A stretch of 64,000 bases of DNA from contig DATNFW010000092.1 in assembly GCA_035606175.1 (NCBI GenBank), positions 1-64,000 on the forward strand, read 5' to 3'. The translations under genes were made by a program, and so were the position numbers. This DNA comes from JASHUC01 sp035606175 (GTDB lineage Bacteria; Pseudomonadota; Gammaproteobacteria; Steroidobacterales; Steroidobacteraceae). Below the pieces are notes generated by a model that made no database searches, was not told the DNA's origin, and worked only from the letters and a program-made list of their open reading frames with translations. Below, piece after piece: positions 26,812-36,600 of this stretch (positions within the stretch are counted from its first letter, which is position 1; each line of letters starts with the position of its first letter).

Positions 26812-27792
26812 ATGGTGAGCGAGTCCGATGCCGTTCGAGCCAATCCCTTCGATCCGAAGCTGTTTCGCGCGGATGCCGTTCCGCGCGAAGTCGCGGCGGC
26901 CAATGAAGCGTTCCGTCAGGCGACCTCGGCGGGGCCCGAGTGGTGGGATATCGGCGCGGCGAAGTTCCGCGAGCTTGCAGCCTCCGGGCGCGGGCCGTTT
27001 CCGCCGCCCGAAGTCTCCCCTCGCGGGCGCACGATCGAAATCGAGGGGCGCGGCGGGCATCGCATTCCGCTGCGTCTGATCGCGCCGGAGCGCGCGAAGG
27101 GCATCTATCTGCACTTCCACGGAGGCGGCCTGGTCCTCGGCTCCGCGATGGCGCAGGACGCGATGATGGAGCGCATCGCGCAGAGCACCGGGATGGCGTG
27201 CGCGAGCGTCGAGTATCGGCTCGCCCCGGAGCATCCCTATCCGGCGGCATGGGACGACGGGGAGTCCGCGGCACTCTGGCTGATCGCAAACGGCAGGCGC
27301 GAGCTCGGGACGAACGTGATGACGATCGGAGGCGAGTCGGCGGGCGCCACACTTGCGGCCGCGATTCTGCTGCGCATGCGCGACCGTCACGGCTTCACCG
27401 GGTTCCGGGCCGCGAATCTCGCGTACGGAAACTACGATTCGTCCATGACACCGAGCCAGCGGCTCGCACCTGCCAAGGGCGTGCTTGTGGGCCGCACGGC
27501 CATCGAGCGATTTTGCGGCGCGTACCTGCCGAAGCAGGTCGATCCGCGCGATCCGGATGTCTCCGCGCTCTATGCGAATCTCAAGGACATGCCGCCCGCG
27601 ATCTTCACCGTCGGCACGGGCGATCCTCTGATCGACGACACGCTGTTCATGTATGCCCGCTGGATCGCGGCCGGCAACGAGGCAGAGCTCGCGCTCTACC
27701 CCGGAGCCGTGCATGCGTTCAACGTGTTCCCGATGCCTCAGGCTGCGCAAGCGAACGCGCGCATCGACGCATTCCTCAAGCGCGCGATTTAG
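26812..27792 (+). CDS. Alpha/beta hydrolase, hormone-sensitive lipase-type esterase
   Basis: A 326-residue esterase. The HSL-family oxyanion motif HGGG is at residues 103-106, the nucleophile Ser176 in GGESAGA, then Asp271 (GTGDPLIDD) and His301 (AVHAFN) complete the triad. GGGAGA precedes the ATG. The DPLIDD and EYRLAPEHPYPAAWDD segments are typical of family IV carboxylesterases. It follows the aldehyde dehydrogenase by 40 bp in what looks like one operon, and may release an acid or lactone product for the pathway. Its 3' end overlaps the convergent membrane-protein gene by 17 bp. Confidence 0.88.
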   Translation: MVSESDAVRANPFDPKLFRADAVPREVAAANEAFRQATSAGPEWWDIGAAKFRELAASGRGPFPPPEVSPRGRTIEIEGRGGHRIPLRLIAPERAKGIYLHFHGGGLVLGSAMAQDAMMERIAQSTGMACASVEYRLAPEHPYPAAWDDGESAALWLIANGRRELGTNVMTIGGESAGATLAAAILLRMRDRHGFTGFRAANLAYGNYDSSMTPSQRLAPAKGVLVGRTAIERFCGAYLPKQVDPRDPDVSALYANLKDMPPAIFTVGTGDPLIDDTLFMYARWIAAGNEAELALYPGAVHAFNVFPMPQAAQANARIDAFLKRAI

Positions 27793-28861
27793 TCGACGGG
27801 CCTTCTGCTTCGGCCTCGCCGAGCGCCCGATGGAGTGAGCGTCTCCCGGCGAGTGCGGCGAGCTCGCGCAGTCGGGTCGCGTGCGCCGGCGATGCGGGAC
27901 GGAAGCGCGGGTTCGATGCGAGTCGGCGCTCGAGCACATCGAGCGCTCTGCCCGTCTCCCGCTGGGAGAGCAGGCGGGCGAGATGGTCGCTGACCAGCCG
28001 GTCCGCGATGCGAGGGTCCTCCCATCGCGAGGCGGACTCGATGAGCGCGGTGTATTCCTCGTTTGCGCGCGAGCGGCGATCGGGTGCCTCGTGACAGTGC
28101 TCGAGGATCCAGCGCTCGATTTCGGCCCATGCATCGTGAACGCGGCCGAGCCGCGCCTGTCCGAAGCTTCGATCGAGCATCCGGCTCCGCTCTTCGGCAT
28201 GCTCGCGCAGCGCCCGTTCGGCGCCGCGTTCTGCTCGCGTGCGCGTCGCGACCCCGAGCGCGAAGCGATTCTCGTGCACGGCGCCCCCGATCAGCGCAAA
28301 GAGTGTGAGGAACACGAGCTCGCCCGTTGCGACGAGAATACCGGGCGGCACTTGGGTCTGTGCGAGAGCATAGAGTCCGCTCCCGCAAGCGAGCGTCGCG
28401 AGCAAGAGCCATCCGTAGTCGCGCCCCATGCCGCGGATGAGCGCGGCGAGCGTAACCGGGTAGGCGGCGCGCAGGGGATTGCCGCCGATTCCGAGCACCG
28501 CGACACTCGCGGGCAACGTCGCAAGCAGCAGCGCTCCCGATGCAACGAGTGCCGGCCGACCGAGCTTTGCACCGAGCCAGCTCGAAAGCGCCCATCCTGC
28601 CGCGATCAGAATCGCCTGCGCGAGCGGGCGCTGCTCATCGAGCGGATTCAACATCTCGATCGCGAGCACCGGCGGCTCCTGCTCGCCTGCGACAGCGGTA
28701 TCGAGCAGTACGAAGCAGTATTTGAAGAACCAGGAGACGAGCAGCAGCGCAGGCAGAATGCCCATCCAGCGCGCCCGAATGCAAAATGCGAGGGCGATGG
28801 TGAAGGTCCCTACGAGGAGCAGTGGGGCGGCACGCCAGGGCAGGAGAGCGTAGCGGATCAT
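27776..28861 (-). CDS. DUF4013-like integral membrane protein with a helical cytoplasmic tail
   Basis: A protein of 361 residues if it starts at ATG 28861; ATG 28915 (18 codons longer) is also possible and neither has a clear ribosome site. The first about 210 residues hold five to six hydrophobic helices, with the opening YALLPW and a WFFKYCFVLLD segment resembling DUF4013-like membrane proteins. The last about 140 residues are soluble, helical and Arg/Glu/Ala-rich, with repeating leucines and tetratricopeptide-like spacing. Function unknown. It is divergent from the flavoprotein gene and does not look like part of the catabolic chemistry. Confidence 0.65.
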   Translation of the reverse strand: MIRYALLPWRAAPLLLVGTFTIALAFCIRARWMGILPALLLVSWFFKYCFVLLDTAVAGEQEPPVLAIEMLNPLDEQRPLAQAILIAAGWALSSWLGAKLGRPALVASGALLLATLPASVAVLGIGGNPLRAAYPVTLAALIRGMGRDYGWLLLATLACGSGLYALAQTQVPPGILVATGELVFLTLFALIGGAVHENRFALGVATRTRAERGAERALREHAEERSRMLDRSFGQARLGRVHDAWAEIERWILEHCHEAPDRRSRANEEYTALIESASRWEDPRIADRLVSDHLARLLSQRETGRALDVLERRLASNPRFRPASPAHATRLRELAALAGRRSLHRALGEAEAEGPSTKSRA

Positions 28862-29013
28862 GCAGGTGCCAAGGTTCCGCTTTGCATTGTCCACCCGAAC
28901 GTCGAGGTTTCCCATCGCGGTCGCGGCGATCTGCGCGGTTCGTCTAAACTTTGCCTGCCTCGGGCGCAGCCTCGAGGTGGTGCCTCGGTAGCGCTCTCGG
29001 GGCAGGAGGGGTG

Positions 29014-30417
29014 ATGTCGGAGAGCTCGTATGATCTCGTCGTGCTCGGGTGCGGAGCGGCGGGCCTCTCGGCCGCGGTCGCGCACGATGTCGCCGCCCGC
29101 GCAGCGGGCCGCAAGGCACGGATTGCGGTCGCGGAGCGCGCACCCCGCGAGGCGCGCGGCGGCGCCACTCGCTGGACGAGCTCGTGGTTTCGGATCACCG
29201 AGGATCGGCGGCTCGATCCCGCATTCGTCGCGCGCATGCGCGAGGCCTCGGGCGGGCTTGCAGACCTCGACTACTGCAGAACGCTCGAACGCGAGGTGCC
29301 GGAGACGCTCGCGTTTCTCGAGCGCAACGGGGTCGAGCTCACGTACTTCAAACAGCCTTTCGCAAATCGCAATACGGGCGGCGGGCTCGGCATGCCGGGG
29401 CGCGGCGGGCTCGGCATCGTCGAGGGGCTCTGCGCCGCGCTCGAGCGCACGGCGGGAGTCGAGATGCTCTATGAGACGGAGGCCGTCCGGCTCGAGCTCA
29501 CCGAAAGCGGCCGCATCGCAGGCGTCGTGGTCCGCGCCCGCGACGGGACCGCCCGAACGCTGCGCGCCGGCGCCGGTGTGGTGATCGCCTGCGGGGGATT
29601 CGAGGGCAACGCCGAGATGCTGACCCGGTATCTCGGGCCGCGGGCGTGCGATCTGCCGCTGATTGCGCCGACGCTGCGCTACAACACGGGCGACGGAGTG
29701 CGCATGGCGATGGAGATCGGCGCCGCAACGGCCGGACAATTCGACATGTTCCACGGCGAGCCGGTCGACGCACGCTCGAGCAAGCCCGATGCGGTCGTTT
29801 ACGCCTATCCGTTCGGGATCGTCGTCAATGCACGCGCCGAGCGTTTCTACGACGAGGGCAAGGACAGCTTCGACTCCACTTTCGAGGAGCTCGCCTTCGA
29901 GATCTGGCGTCATCAGGGCCAGAAGGCGTTCCTCATCGGGGATCAGACCACCGCCTCGATCGAGCCGGTGCAGGCGATCATCCTCACGGACCAGCCGCCG
30001 CTCGCCGGCGCGACGCTCCGCGAACTCGCGACGGCACTCGGCCTCGATCCCCGGGCGCTCGAGCGCACTGTCGCAGCTTACAACTCAGCTATCGGAGCGG
30101 GCGAATTCGATCCGCGAACGTTCGACGGCAAGGCCGCCCGGGGCCTCGTCCCGCCCAAATCGAACTGGGCATTCCCGATCGAGAGGCCGCCGTTCATAGG
30201 CTATCCGCTCACTTGCGCGGTCACTTTCACGTTCGGCGGTGTGCGCACGGACAGTCTTGCCCGGGTGCTCACGCCTTCGGGGGCCGCGATTCCCGGGCTC
30301 TACGCGGCGGGCGAGGTCACAGGTCTCTACTATCACCACTACCCAGCGGGAACCTCCGTCCTGCGAGCGGCGACCTTCGGGCGTATCGCGGGCGAACACG
30401 CCGCGCGCGCAGGCTAA
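29014..30417 (+). CDS. FAD-dependent dehydrogenase (TcuA/fumarate reductase-like flavoprotein)
   Basis: A 467-residue flavoprotein. The N-terminal dinucleotide fold is VVLGCGAAGLSAA (about residues 9-21), and the C-terminal GLYAAGEVTGLYYHHYPAGTS places the second FAD contact and an active-site-like region. The family covers tricarballylate dehydrogenase, fumarate reductases and 3-ketosteroid delta-1-dehydrogenase; the RGGATRWTSSWFR segment (about 49-61) is closest to the tricarballylate dehydrogenase type. AGGAGGGG precedes the ATG. A desaturation step in the surrounding catabolic cluster is inferred; the substrate is not known. Confidence 0.8.
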   Translation: MSESSYDLVVLGCGAAGLSAAVAHDVAARAAGRKARIAVAERAPREARGGATRWTSSWFRITEDRRLDPAFVARMREASGGLADLDYCRTLEREVPETLAFLERNGVELTYFKQPFANRNTGGGLGMPGRGGLGIVEGLCAALERTAGVEMLYETEAVRLELTESGRIAGVVVRARDGTARTLRAGAGVVIACGGFEGNAEMLTRYLGPRACDLPLIAPTLRYNTGDGVRMAMEIGAATAGQFDMFHGEPVDARSSKPDAVVYAYPFGIVVNARAERFYDEGKDSFDSTFEELAFEIWRHQGQKAFLIGDQTTASIEPVQAIILTDQPPLAGATLRELATALGLDPRALERTVAAYNSAIGAGEFDPRTFDGKAARGLVPPKSNWAFPIERPPFIGYPLTCAVTFTFGGVRTDSLARVLTPSGAAIPGLYAAGEVTGLYYHHYPAGTSVLRAATFGRIAGEHAARAG

Positions 30418-30440
30418 CGCCCGCGCTGAAACGGGATTTC

Positions 30441-30618
30441 ATGCCGACGTTGTACGACTATCTCGAGGGGGGCCGGCCGATTCGCCGCATACACGCACGT
30501 CGCTCACGAGGCGGGGCTCGACCTTGCACCCTATGCGAGCCTGCGCGCTTGGCTAAGGCGCGTTGCCGAACAGCCGCGGCACATCCCGATCACGTGGAAG
30601 CCGCTCGAGGAGCCGTAA
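30441..30618 (+). pseudogene. Decayed glutathione S-transferase remnant
   Basis: The first codons (MPTLYDYLEGG, 30441-30473) read like a GST N terminus. About 15 bases later another frame gives FAAYTHVAHEAG...ASLRAWLRRVAEQP...HIPIT up to a TAA at 30616-30618, the conserved C-terminal end of a GST. About 140 residues of the middle are missing and the two ends are in different frames, so this is an internal deletion, not an active gene. The remnant lies between the FAD dehydrogenase and the cupin-like gene in the same orientation, and its end supplies the GGAG ahead of the cupin start. Confidence 0.75.
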
Positions 30619-30622
30619 TCGG

Positions 30623-31465
30623 ATGAAAGTCGCTCACGCGAGCCGGATGGACTGGGGCGGCAGCCTCACGGCGCATCGCGCCGGGCGCATGTCTCACAAG
30701 GTCCTGTTCGAGGGCGAGGAGGGCAGCCCCGACAATTATATCTTCGTGCTTGCGAACGAGGGTTCCGACTACTACTCCCCACGCCACCGGCACGCCTGGG
30801 ATCAGGTGCGCTTCTGCCTCGAAGGCTCGATACCCATCGGCCGCGACCTCAGAATCGATGCGGGGGAGATCGGCTACTTCCCCGAGGGCGTGCACTACGG
30901 ACCTCAAGAGGGTGGCCCCGACCGCATCGTCCTCTTGCTGCAGATCGGCGGCGCGAGCGGGCTCGGCTATTTGAGTCCGGCACAGCTCGAGGAAGGACGC
31001 AGACGGCTGCTCGCGGAAGGTGTCTTCGAGGATGGCGTCTTCCGCCGCACGAGCGGCGAAGGGAAGCGCAACGAGGATGCGTACGAGGCGATCTGGCGCG
31101 TCGTCACGGGACGAGCGCTCAGCTATCCGAAGCCCCGTTATCGAGCGCCGATCATCATGCGGCCGGACGCATTTGCGTGGCGTCCGGTGCCTGGCACGGC
31201 GGGAGCTCGGCACAAGGTACTCGGTGAATTCGCCGAGCGCGGCTTGTCGCTCGAGCTCGCGACGATCGACGCCGGATCGACCTACGCCGTGCCCGATGCG
31301 CCCTCGCAGCGGTTTATGTTCGTGCGCGCCGGGGAGGGGGAGTGCGGGACCGAGCCGTTCGAGTCCGGGACGGCCGTCCGACTCGAGTGCGGCGAGGAGG
31401 CGAGCATCCGGGCGGGCACGCGGACGGAGCTCCTTTCAATCAACGTGTCCCCGCTCCGCAACTGA
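30623..31465 (+). CDS. Cupin-like protein of unknown function
   Basis: A 280-residue cytoplasmic protein. Residues about 50-100 carry the cupin pattern: YYSPRHRHAWDQVRFCLEG followed by an acidic-glycine turn and GEIGYFPEGVHYGPQ, giving His residues that could bind a metal. A second beta-rich half repeats the pattern without the histidines (about 205-275), so it may be a bicupin with one active site. Role in the pathway is unknown. It starts 4 bp after the GST remnant. Its 3' end overlaps the convergent GMC oxidoreductase gene by 30 bp. Confidence 0.7.
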   Translation: MKVAHASRMDWGGSLTAHRAGRMSHKVLFEGEEGSPDNYIFVLANEGSDYYSPRHRHAWDQVRFCLEGSIPIGRDLRIDAGEIGYFPEGVHYGPQEGGPDRIVLLLQIGGASGLGYLSPAQLEEGRRRLLAEGVFEDGVFRRTSGEGKRNEDAYEAIWRVVTGRALSYPKPRYRAPIIMRPDAFAWRPVPGTAGARHKVLGEFAERGLSLELATIDAGSTYAVPDAPSQRFMFVRAGEGECGTEPFESGTAVRLECGEEASIRAGTRTELLSINVSPLRN

Positions 31466-33121
31466 CCCCACCGCTGCCGCCGGTGCGAGTCGTTTGCCGC
31501 GGATCAAATCCGCGCCTTTCTCCGCCACCATGATCGTCGGCGCGTTCGTGTTTCCTCCGGGTACGTTCGGCATGACGGAGGCATCGATGACTCGCAGCCG
31601 CTCGATGCCACGGACCTTCAGCTCCGCATCGACCACCGCTGTCGCATCGACGCCCATGCGGCACGTGCCGACGGGGTGCTGCGTGATCTGTCCCGTCTCG
31701 CGGATGTAGCGCGCGAGGTCGGCGTCGGAGGTGCGCTCGGGGCCGGGCATGATCTCGCGCACGATCAGGCTCTTCAGGGGCTCCTGCGCGTAGACCTCGC
31801 GGGCCGCCCGGATGCCGCGGATCATTCGCGCGACATCGCTCGGCTCGGTGAACAGATTGAACCGGATCCGGGGCGGGTCGGCGGGATTCGCCGAGCGCAG
31901 CGTGACGGTGCCGCGGCTGTCCTCACGGATCATCGAGACGGCGACCGCGAGCCCATGATCCGGCGGTTTTGCGATGAGCGGATACCAGATGCGCGCTCCC
32001 GGCTCTGCGGCCGCACCGCCTGCAGGGCACGTGAGCTGCATGTCCGGCCGGTCGAGCCCCGGCTCTGTGCGTAGAAAGAGGTTGCCAGCGCAGGCGTTCG
32101 TCGCGAAGGGACCCGTGCCGAGGAAAGCCCAGCGCAGCACCGAGAGCACCGCCCGGTCGAAGCGCAGATGCTGAAGGAAGGTGCGCGGATGCGCTGCGTT
32201 GAGCGTGAACGTCAGCGGATGCTCGATCAGATTTCGCCCTACGCCCGGCAGATCGTGCAGCGGCTCGATGCCGGCGGCGCGCAGCTCATCGGCCGGGCCG
32301 ATGCCGGACAGCAGAAGCATTTGCGGAGAGCCGTAGACTCCGCCCGCGAGCAAGACCTCCCGCTCCGCACGCACTTGCTCCTTGCGCCCGTTCCTGACGT
32401 ACTCGAGGCCGACCGCACGGCCACCCTCGGTGAGCACACGCGTGACGAGCGTGCGAGTGCGCACGGTCAAATTCGGCCGATGCATCGCGGGGGAGAGGAA
32501 CGCGCGTGCGGCGCTCGCGCGCCGGCCCCGCCGCGTGACTGTCATCTCCATGCGCATGAAGCCTTCGGCGCTCTCGCCGTGATAGTCCGGCGTGACGGGA
32601 TAGCCCGCGGCGCGCGCGGAGGCGCCGACGATATCGCTGAGGACGCACGCTGCATCGGGCACGGTCACTTCGAGCTCGCCCGATCCGCCGTGGTAGGGAC
32701 CCTCGCCGAGCCAGCTGCGCTCGGAGCGTTTGAAGTAGGGCAATACGTCCGCGTAGCCCCAGCCCTCGAGTCCCATCGCACGCCAGTCGTCATAGTCGCG
32801 CCGATGGCCGCGCGCATACACCATGCCATTGATGGTCGACGAGCCGCCGAGCACTTTGCCGCGCAGCACCGGGATGCGCCGCCCGTCGAGCCCGGGCTCG
32901 GGCTCGCTCACATATCCCCAGTTGAGTCGCGGGGAGGCGGCATACGTCGGAAACGCGACCGGCATGTCGATGAAGAGCCCGCTCGGCGGCCCACCGGCCT
33001 CGAGCACGAGCACGGTCGTACCGCGCTCCTCGGTCAGGCGGCTCGCGAGCACGCAACCTGCCGATCCTGCGCCCGCGATCACGTAATCGAAGGCAGCCGC
33101 TGAGCCCGCCCGGCTCGCCAT
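31436..33121 (-). CDS. GMC family FAD-dependent oxidoreductase (alcohol/choline dehydrogenase-like)
   Basis: A 561-residue flavoenzyme. The FAD site is VIAGAGSAGCVLASRL (about residues 14-29) followed by LVLEAGG; GKVLGGSSTINGMVYARGH (about 88-106) is GMC signature 1 and GVYGSPQMLLLSGIGP (about 257-272) is signature 2. The C-terminal QHPVGTCRMG carries the catalytic His. Members oxidise alcohols such as choline or long-chain alcohols, so AlkJ or BetA-like is the nearest description, not proven. It follows the EthD gene by 13 bp on the minus strand. Confidence 0.9.
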   Translation of the reverse strand: MASRAGSAAAFDYVIAGAGSAGCVLASRLTEERGTTVLVLEAGGPPSGLFIDMPVAFPTYAASPRLNWGYVSEPEPGLDGRRIPVLRGKVLGGSSTINGMVYARGHRRDYDDWRAMGLEGWGYADVLPYFKRSERSWLGEGPYHGGSGELEVTVPDAACVLSDIVGASARAAGYPVTPDYHGESAEGFMRMEMTVTRRGRRASAARAFLSPAMHRPNLTVRTRTLVTRVLTEGGRAVGLEYVRNGRKEQVRAEREVLLAGGVYGSPQMLLLSGIGPADELRAAGIEPLHDLPGVGRNLIEHPLTFTLNAAHPRTFLQHLRFDRAVLSVLRWAFLGTGPFATNACAGNLFLRTEPGLDRPDMQLTCPAGGAAAEPGARIWYPLIAKPPDHGLAVAVSMIREDSRGTVTLRSANPADPPRIRFNLFTEPSDVARMIRGIRAAREVYAQEPLKSLIVREIMPGPERTSDADLARYIRETGQITQHPVGTCRMGVDATAVVDAELKVRGIERLRVIDASVMPNVPGGNTNAPTIMVAEKGADLIRGKRLAPAAAVGSVAERGHVD

Positions 33122-33134
33122 GGCGCGCTCAGGA

Positions 33135-33449
33135 CTATCTTTGATCCGCGACTTCGTCGAACTGGATGGTGGGCTGAACGTTCGTGAAGTTGGGCACGTC
33201 CGCGATCAACGTCTGAGTGTGCTTAGCCTGCGACTCCTCGAACACGCGCTCATCGCCGATCCAGAAGTTCACGGTCGCGACATACGGAGGCTTCCCGCCG
33301 TCGGGCCCCGCAAGCCCCTTGCGCAACTCGTACCGCGCGATGCCTTTTCCATAGAGCCTCAGGATGAGGGCTGCGTGGTTCTTCTTGTAGTAATCGAAAT
33401 CGAACCGGACCCCCTCGGGGTTCGGGTACAGCACGGTGATGCAGCGCAT
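33135..33449 (-). CDS. EthD domain protein
   Basis: A 104-residue ferredoxin-fold protein. It has the EthD pattern: CITVLYPNPEGVRFDFDYYKKNH at the start and FEESQAKHTQTLIADVPNFTNVQPTIQ at the end. EthD was first linked to ethyl tert-butyl ether degradation; relatives include small heme- or substrate-handling enzymes. The start is ATG 33449 with GGAGGG upstream. It is the first gene of a minus-strand pair with the GMC oxidoreductase. Confidence 0.82.
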   Translation of the reverse strand: MRCITVLYPNPEGVRFDFDYYKKNHAALILRLYGKGIARYELRKGLAGPDGGKPPYVATVNFWIGDERVFEESQAKHTQTLIADVPNFTNVQPTIQFDEVADQR

Positions 33450-33614
33450 GACAGGACCCTCCGCCTTCACTCGATAACAACTGTGATTATCGGCTCAATA
33501 CACGCACGGAGCCAAGAGGCACGCAGCGATCCTCCCGCGCCATCGTGGCTTGCAGACAAACACGCTGTCTCAGGAGGATCACTGCATTCCTCGTGACACG
33601 GTGCGCATATCGAG

Positions 33615-36600
33615 TCATTCATTCCCTGTTGGCATCGGAGCCGGTGTCGGGTCGGTTCGCGTGCGCTGTGGTCCATCGAGCGGATCGCGCATGAGACGCC
33701 GTATGACGACGTAGAACACAGGCACGAAGAGGATCCCGAGGAGCGCTGCGGAGAGCATGCCGCCGACGACCCCCGTGCCGATCGCATGACGGGCGTTGGC
33801 GCCCGCGCCGCTCGAGACGACGAGCGGCATCACGCCGAGTATGAATGCGAAGGAAGTCATGAGAATCGGACGGAAGCGCAGCCTCGCAGCCTCGACCACC
33901 GCATCGTGCAGCGTCTTGCCGCTCGCGTGCTCGGTGACGGCGAACTCGACGATGAGGATTGCATTCTTCGCCGCAAGGCCGATGATCGTGATGAGGCCCA
34001 CCTTGAAAAATACGTCGTTCGGCAGCCCGCGCAGCTCCGCCGCCACGATGGCGCCGAGCACGCCGATCGGCACGACGAGGATCACCGACAGCGGAATCGC
34101 CCAGCTCTCATAGAGCGCGGCGAGCGCGAGATAGACGACGAGGATCGAGAGCGCGAACAGCATCGGCGCCTGCTGGCCCGAGACGATCTCCTGCAGCGAC
34201 TGGCCCGCCCAGTCGAAACCTACTCCGTTCGGGAGGTACTCCTGCACGAGCCGCTGCATCTCCTGCATCGCCTGGCCGGAGCTGTGTCCGGGTGAGTTCG
34301 AGCCGGTGATCTCGATCGCGGAGTAACCGTCGTACCGCGTGAGGCTCGGGGAGCCGACCTCCCAGGTGGCGTGTACGACGCTCGAGAGTGGAATCATGTT
34401 CGGGATCGACGGAGTCGCGGCCGAGCCCGAGGAGCTGAAAGGCTGCAGCGCGAGCGAGCTCGCCGGTGAGGAGGGGCTCGAGCCGCCCGGACCTGCGTTT
34501 GAAGCCAGCGCCGCAGTGGCGCTGGCCGGCAGCGTGCTCGGCACGTAGAAATGCGTGAGCGCCTCCGGCGACATCCTGTACGGAGCAGCCGCCTGCAACA
34601 GCACGCGCATCACCCGCCCCTGATAGAAGAAATCGTTGGCGTAAACCGGTGCGAGCATCAGCTGGATCGCGGTGTAGATGTCGTTGACGGACAGACCCAT
34701 CGCCTGCGCCTGAACGCGATCGATGTTGAGACGCAGCCGCGGCGCATCGGCGATCTGGCTTGCACGCACGTTCGTCAAAATCGGCGACTCCGCAGCGTGC
34801 GCGAGCAGGGTCTGCTGGGCTCGCGTGAGCCCCTCATGGCCGAGACCGGAGCGGTCCTCCAGGAAGAAATCGAAGCCGCCGAAGTTTCCCAGCGAGCGCA
34901 CGGTGGGCAGATTCACCGCGTAGACTTCGGCATCGCGAATCTCCTTGCCGAGCGTGCGATTCGCCCAGCGTATGAATTCGTTCGCCGTCTCGGAGCGCTG
35001 GCTCCAGGGCTTCAGGCGCACGAAGCCGAGCCCGACATTCTCGCCCTGGCCGATGAAGCTGAATCCGGACACCTGCAGGACGATGTCCACCGCGGGGTTT
35101 TGGTGCAGGACCTTCCCGACCCGCAGCAAGACGTCCATCGTGCGCTCGAGTGTGGCGCCGGGCGGCGTCTGCACGATGATGTAGGCGTAGCCTTGATCCT
35201 CCTCGGGCAGGAACCCGCCGGGCAGGCGCGTGAAGAGGAACACCCCGAGGGCGATGAGCACCGCGAAAGCCATCATCCAGCGCGGCGTGTGGCGTACCGA
35301 GACCGTGATGCGCCGCATGTAGGCGGCGAGTGAGCTCTCGTACGCACGATTGAAGCCGCGGAAGATGATGTTCGGCTTCAAGTGCGCAGGCTTGAGGAGC
35401 GAGGCGCACAGGGCGGGCGTGAACGAGAGAGCGAGAAACGCCGAGAACAGCATGGAAATCGCGATCGTGAGCGCGAACTGCCGATAGATCGCCCCGACGC
35501 TTCCGGTCTGCAGTGCGCTCGGCACGAATACGGCTGCGAGCACCAGGGTGATCGCAACGATGGCCCCCGTGATCTGGCTCATCGCCTTGCGCGTCGCCTC
35601 GCGAGGCTCGAGCTGCTCCTCGCGCATGATTCGCTCGACCGACTCGATGACCACGATGGCATCGTCGACGACGATGCCGATCGCGAGCGCGACTCCGAAA
35701 AGGCTCAGCGTGTTGATCGAAAATCCGGCGACATAGATGCCGATGAACGCGCCCATGAGCGCAACCGGCATGACGAGCGTCGGGATGATGGTTGCCCGGA
35801 AGCTCTGCAGGAAGATGAGCATCGTCAGGAAGACGAGGAATACCGCCCCGCCGAGGGTGTAGACGACTTCGCGGATGGAGATCGTGATGAACTGCGACTG
35901 GTCGAAAGGCACGAACCAGGACACCCCGGGCGGGAAGCTCAGCGCGAGCTGACTCATGCGCGCCTTGATCTCGCGCACGACGGCGAGGGAGTCGGCGCCC
36001 GGCAGCACCGAGATGGAGAAGCCCGCGATCGGCTGGCCATTGATGCGCAGGTCGTGCCCGTACGAGTAGGGGGCGAGCTCGACTTTCGCCACATCCTTCA
36101 CGCGCACCGTCGTGCCGTTCGTGTCGGCACGCACGATGATGTTCGCGAACTCCTCAGGCGAGGTGAAGCGACCCTGCGTCGTCACCGGCACCTCGATCAG
36201 CTGGCCGGGAGTGGACGGCATGGCGCCGATCGAGCCCGCCGCCACTTGCAGATTCTGGGCGCGCACGGCATCGAGCACCTGCGTGGCGGAGAGCCCGAAA
36301 GCATGCAGCTTGTCCGGGTCGAGCCAGATGCGCATCGCGTACTCGGACCCCCACTGGCCGGCCGATGCGACACCGTCGAGCCGCTCGATCTGATCGATGA
36401 CCTGGGTCGCGAGGATGTTGTTGAGCGCGAAGGAGTCGAGCCGACCGTCATCCGAGCGCAGCGCGACGACCATGACGTTGCCGGGGCTCTGCTTGAACAC
36501 CGAGATGCCCTGCTGATTCACCTCCGCGGGCAGGCGCGGCTCGGCGAGCTGCACACGCGCCTGGGTCTGGACCGCCGCGATATCGGCATTGGTGCCGGGC

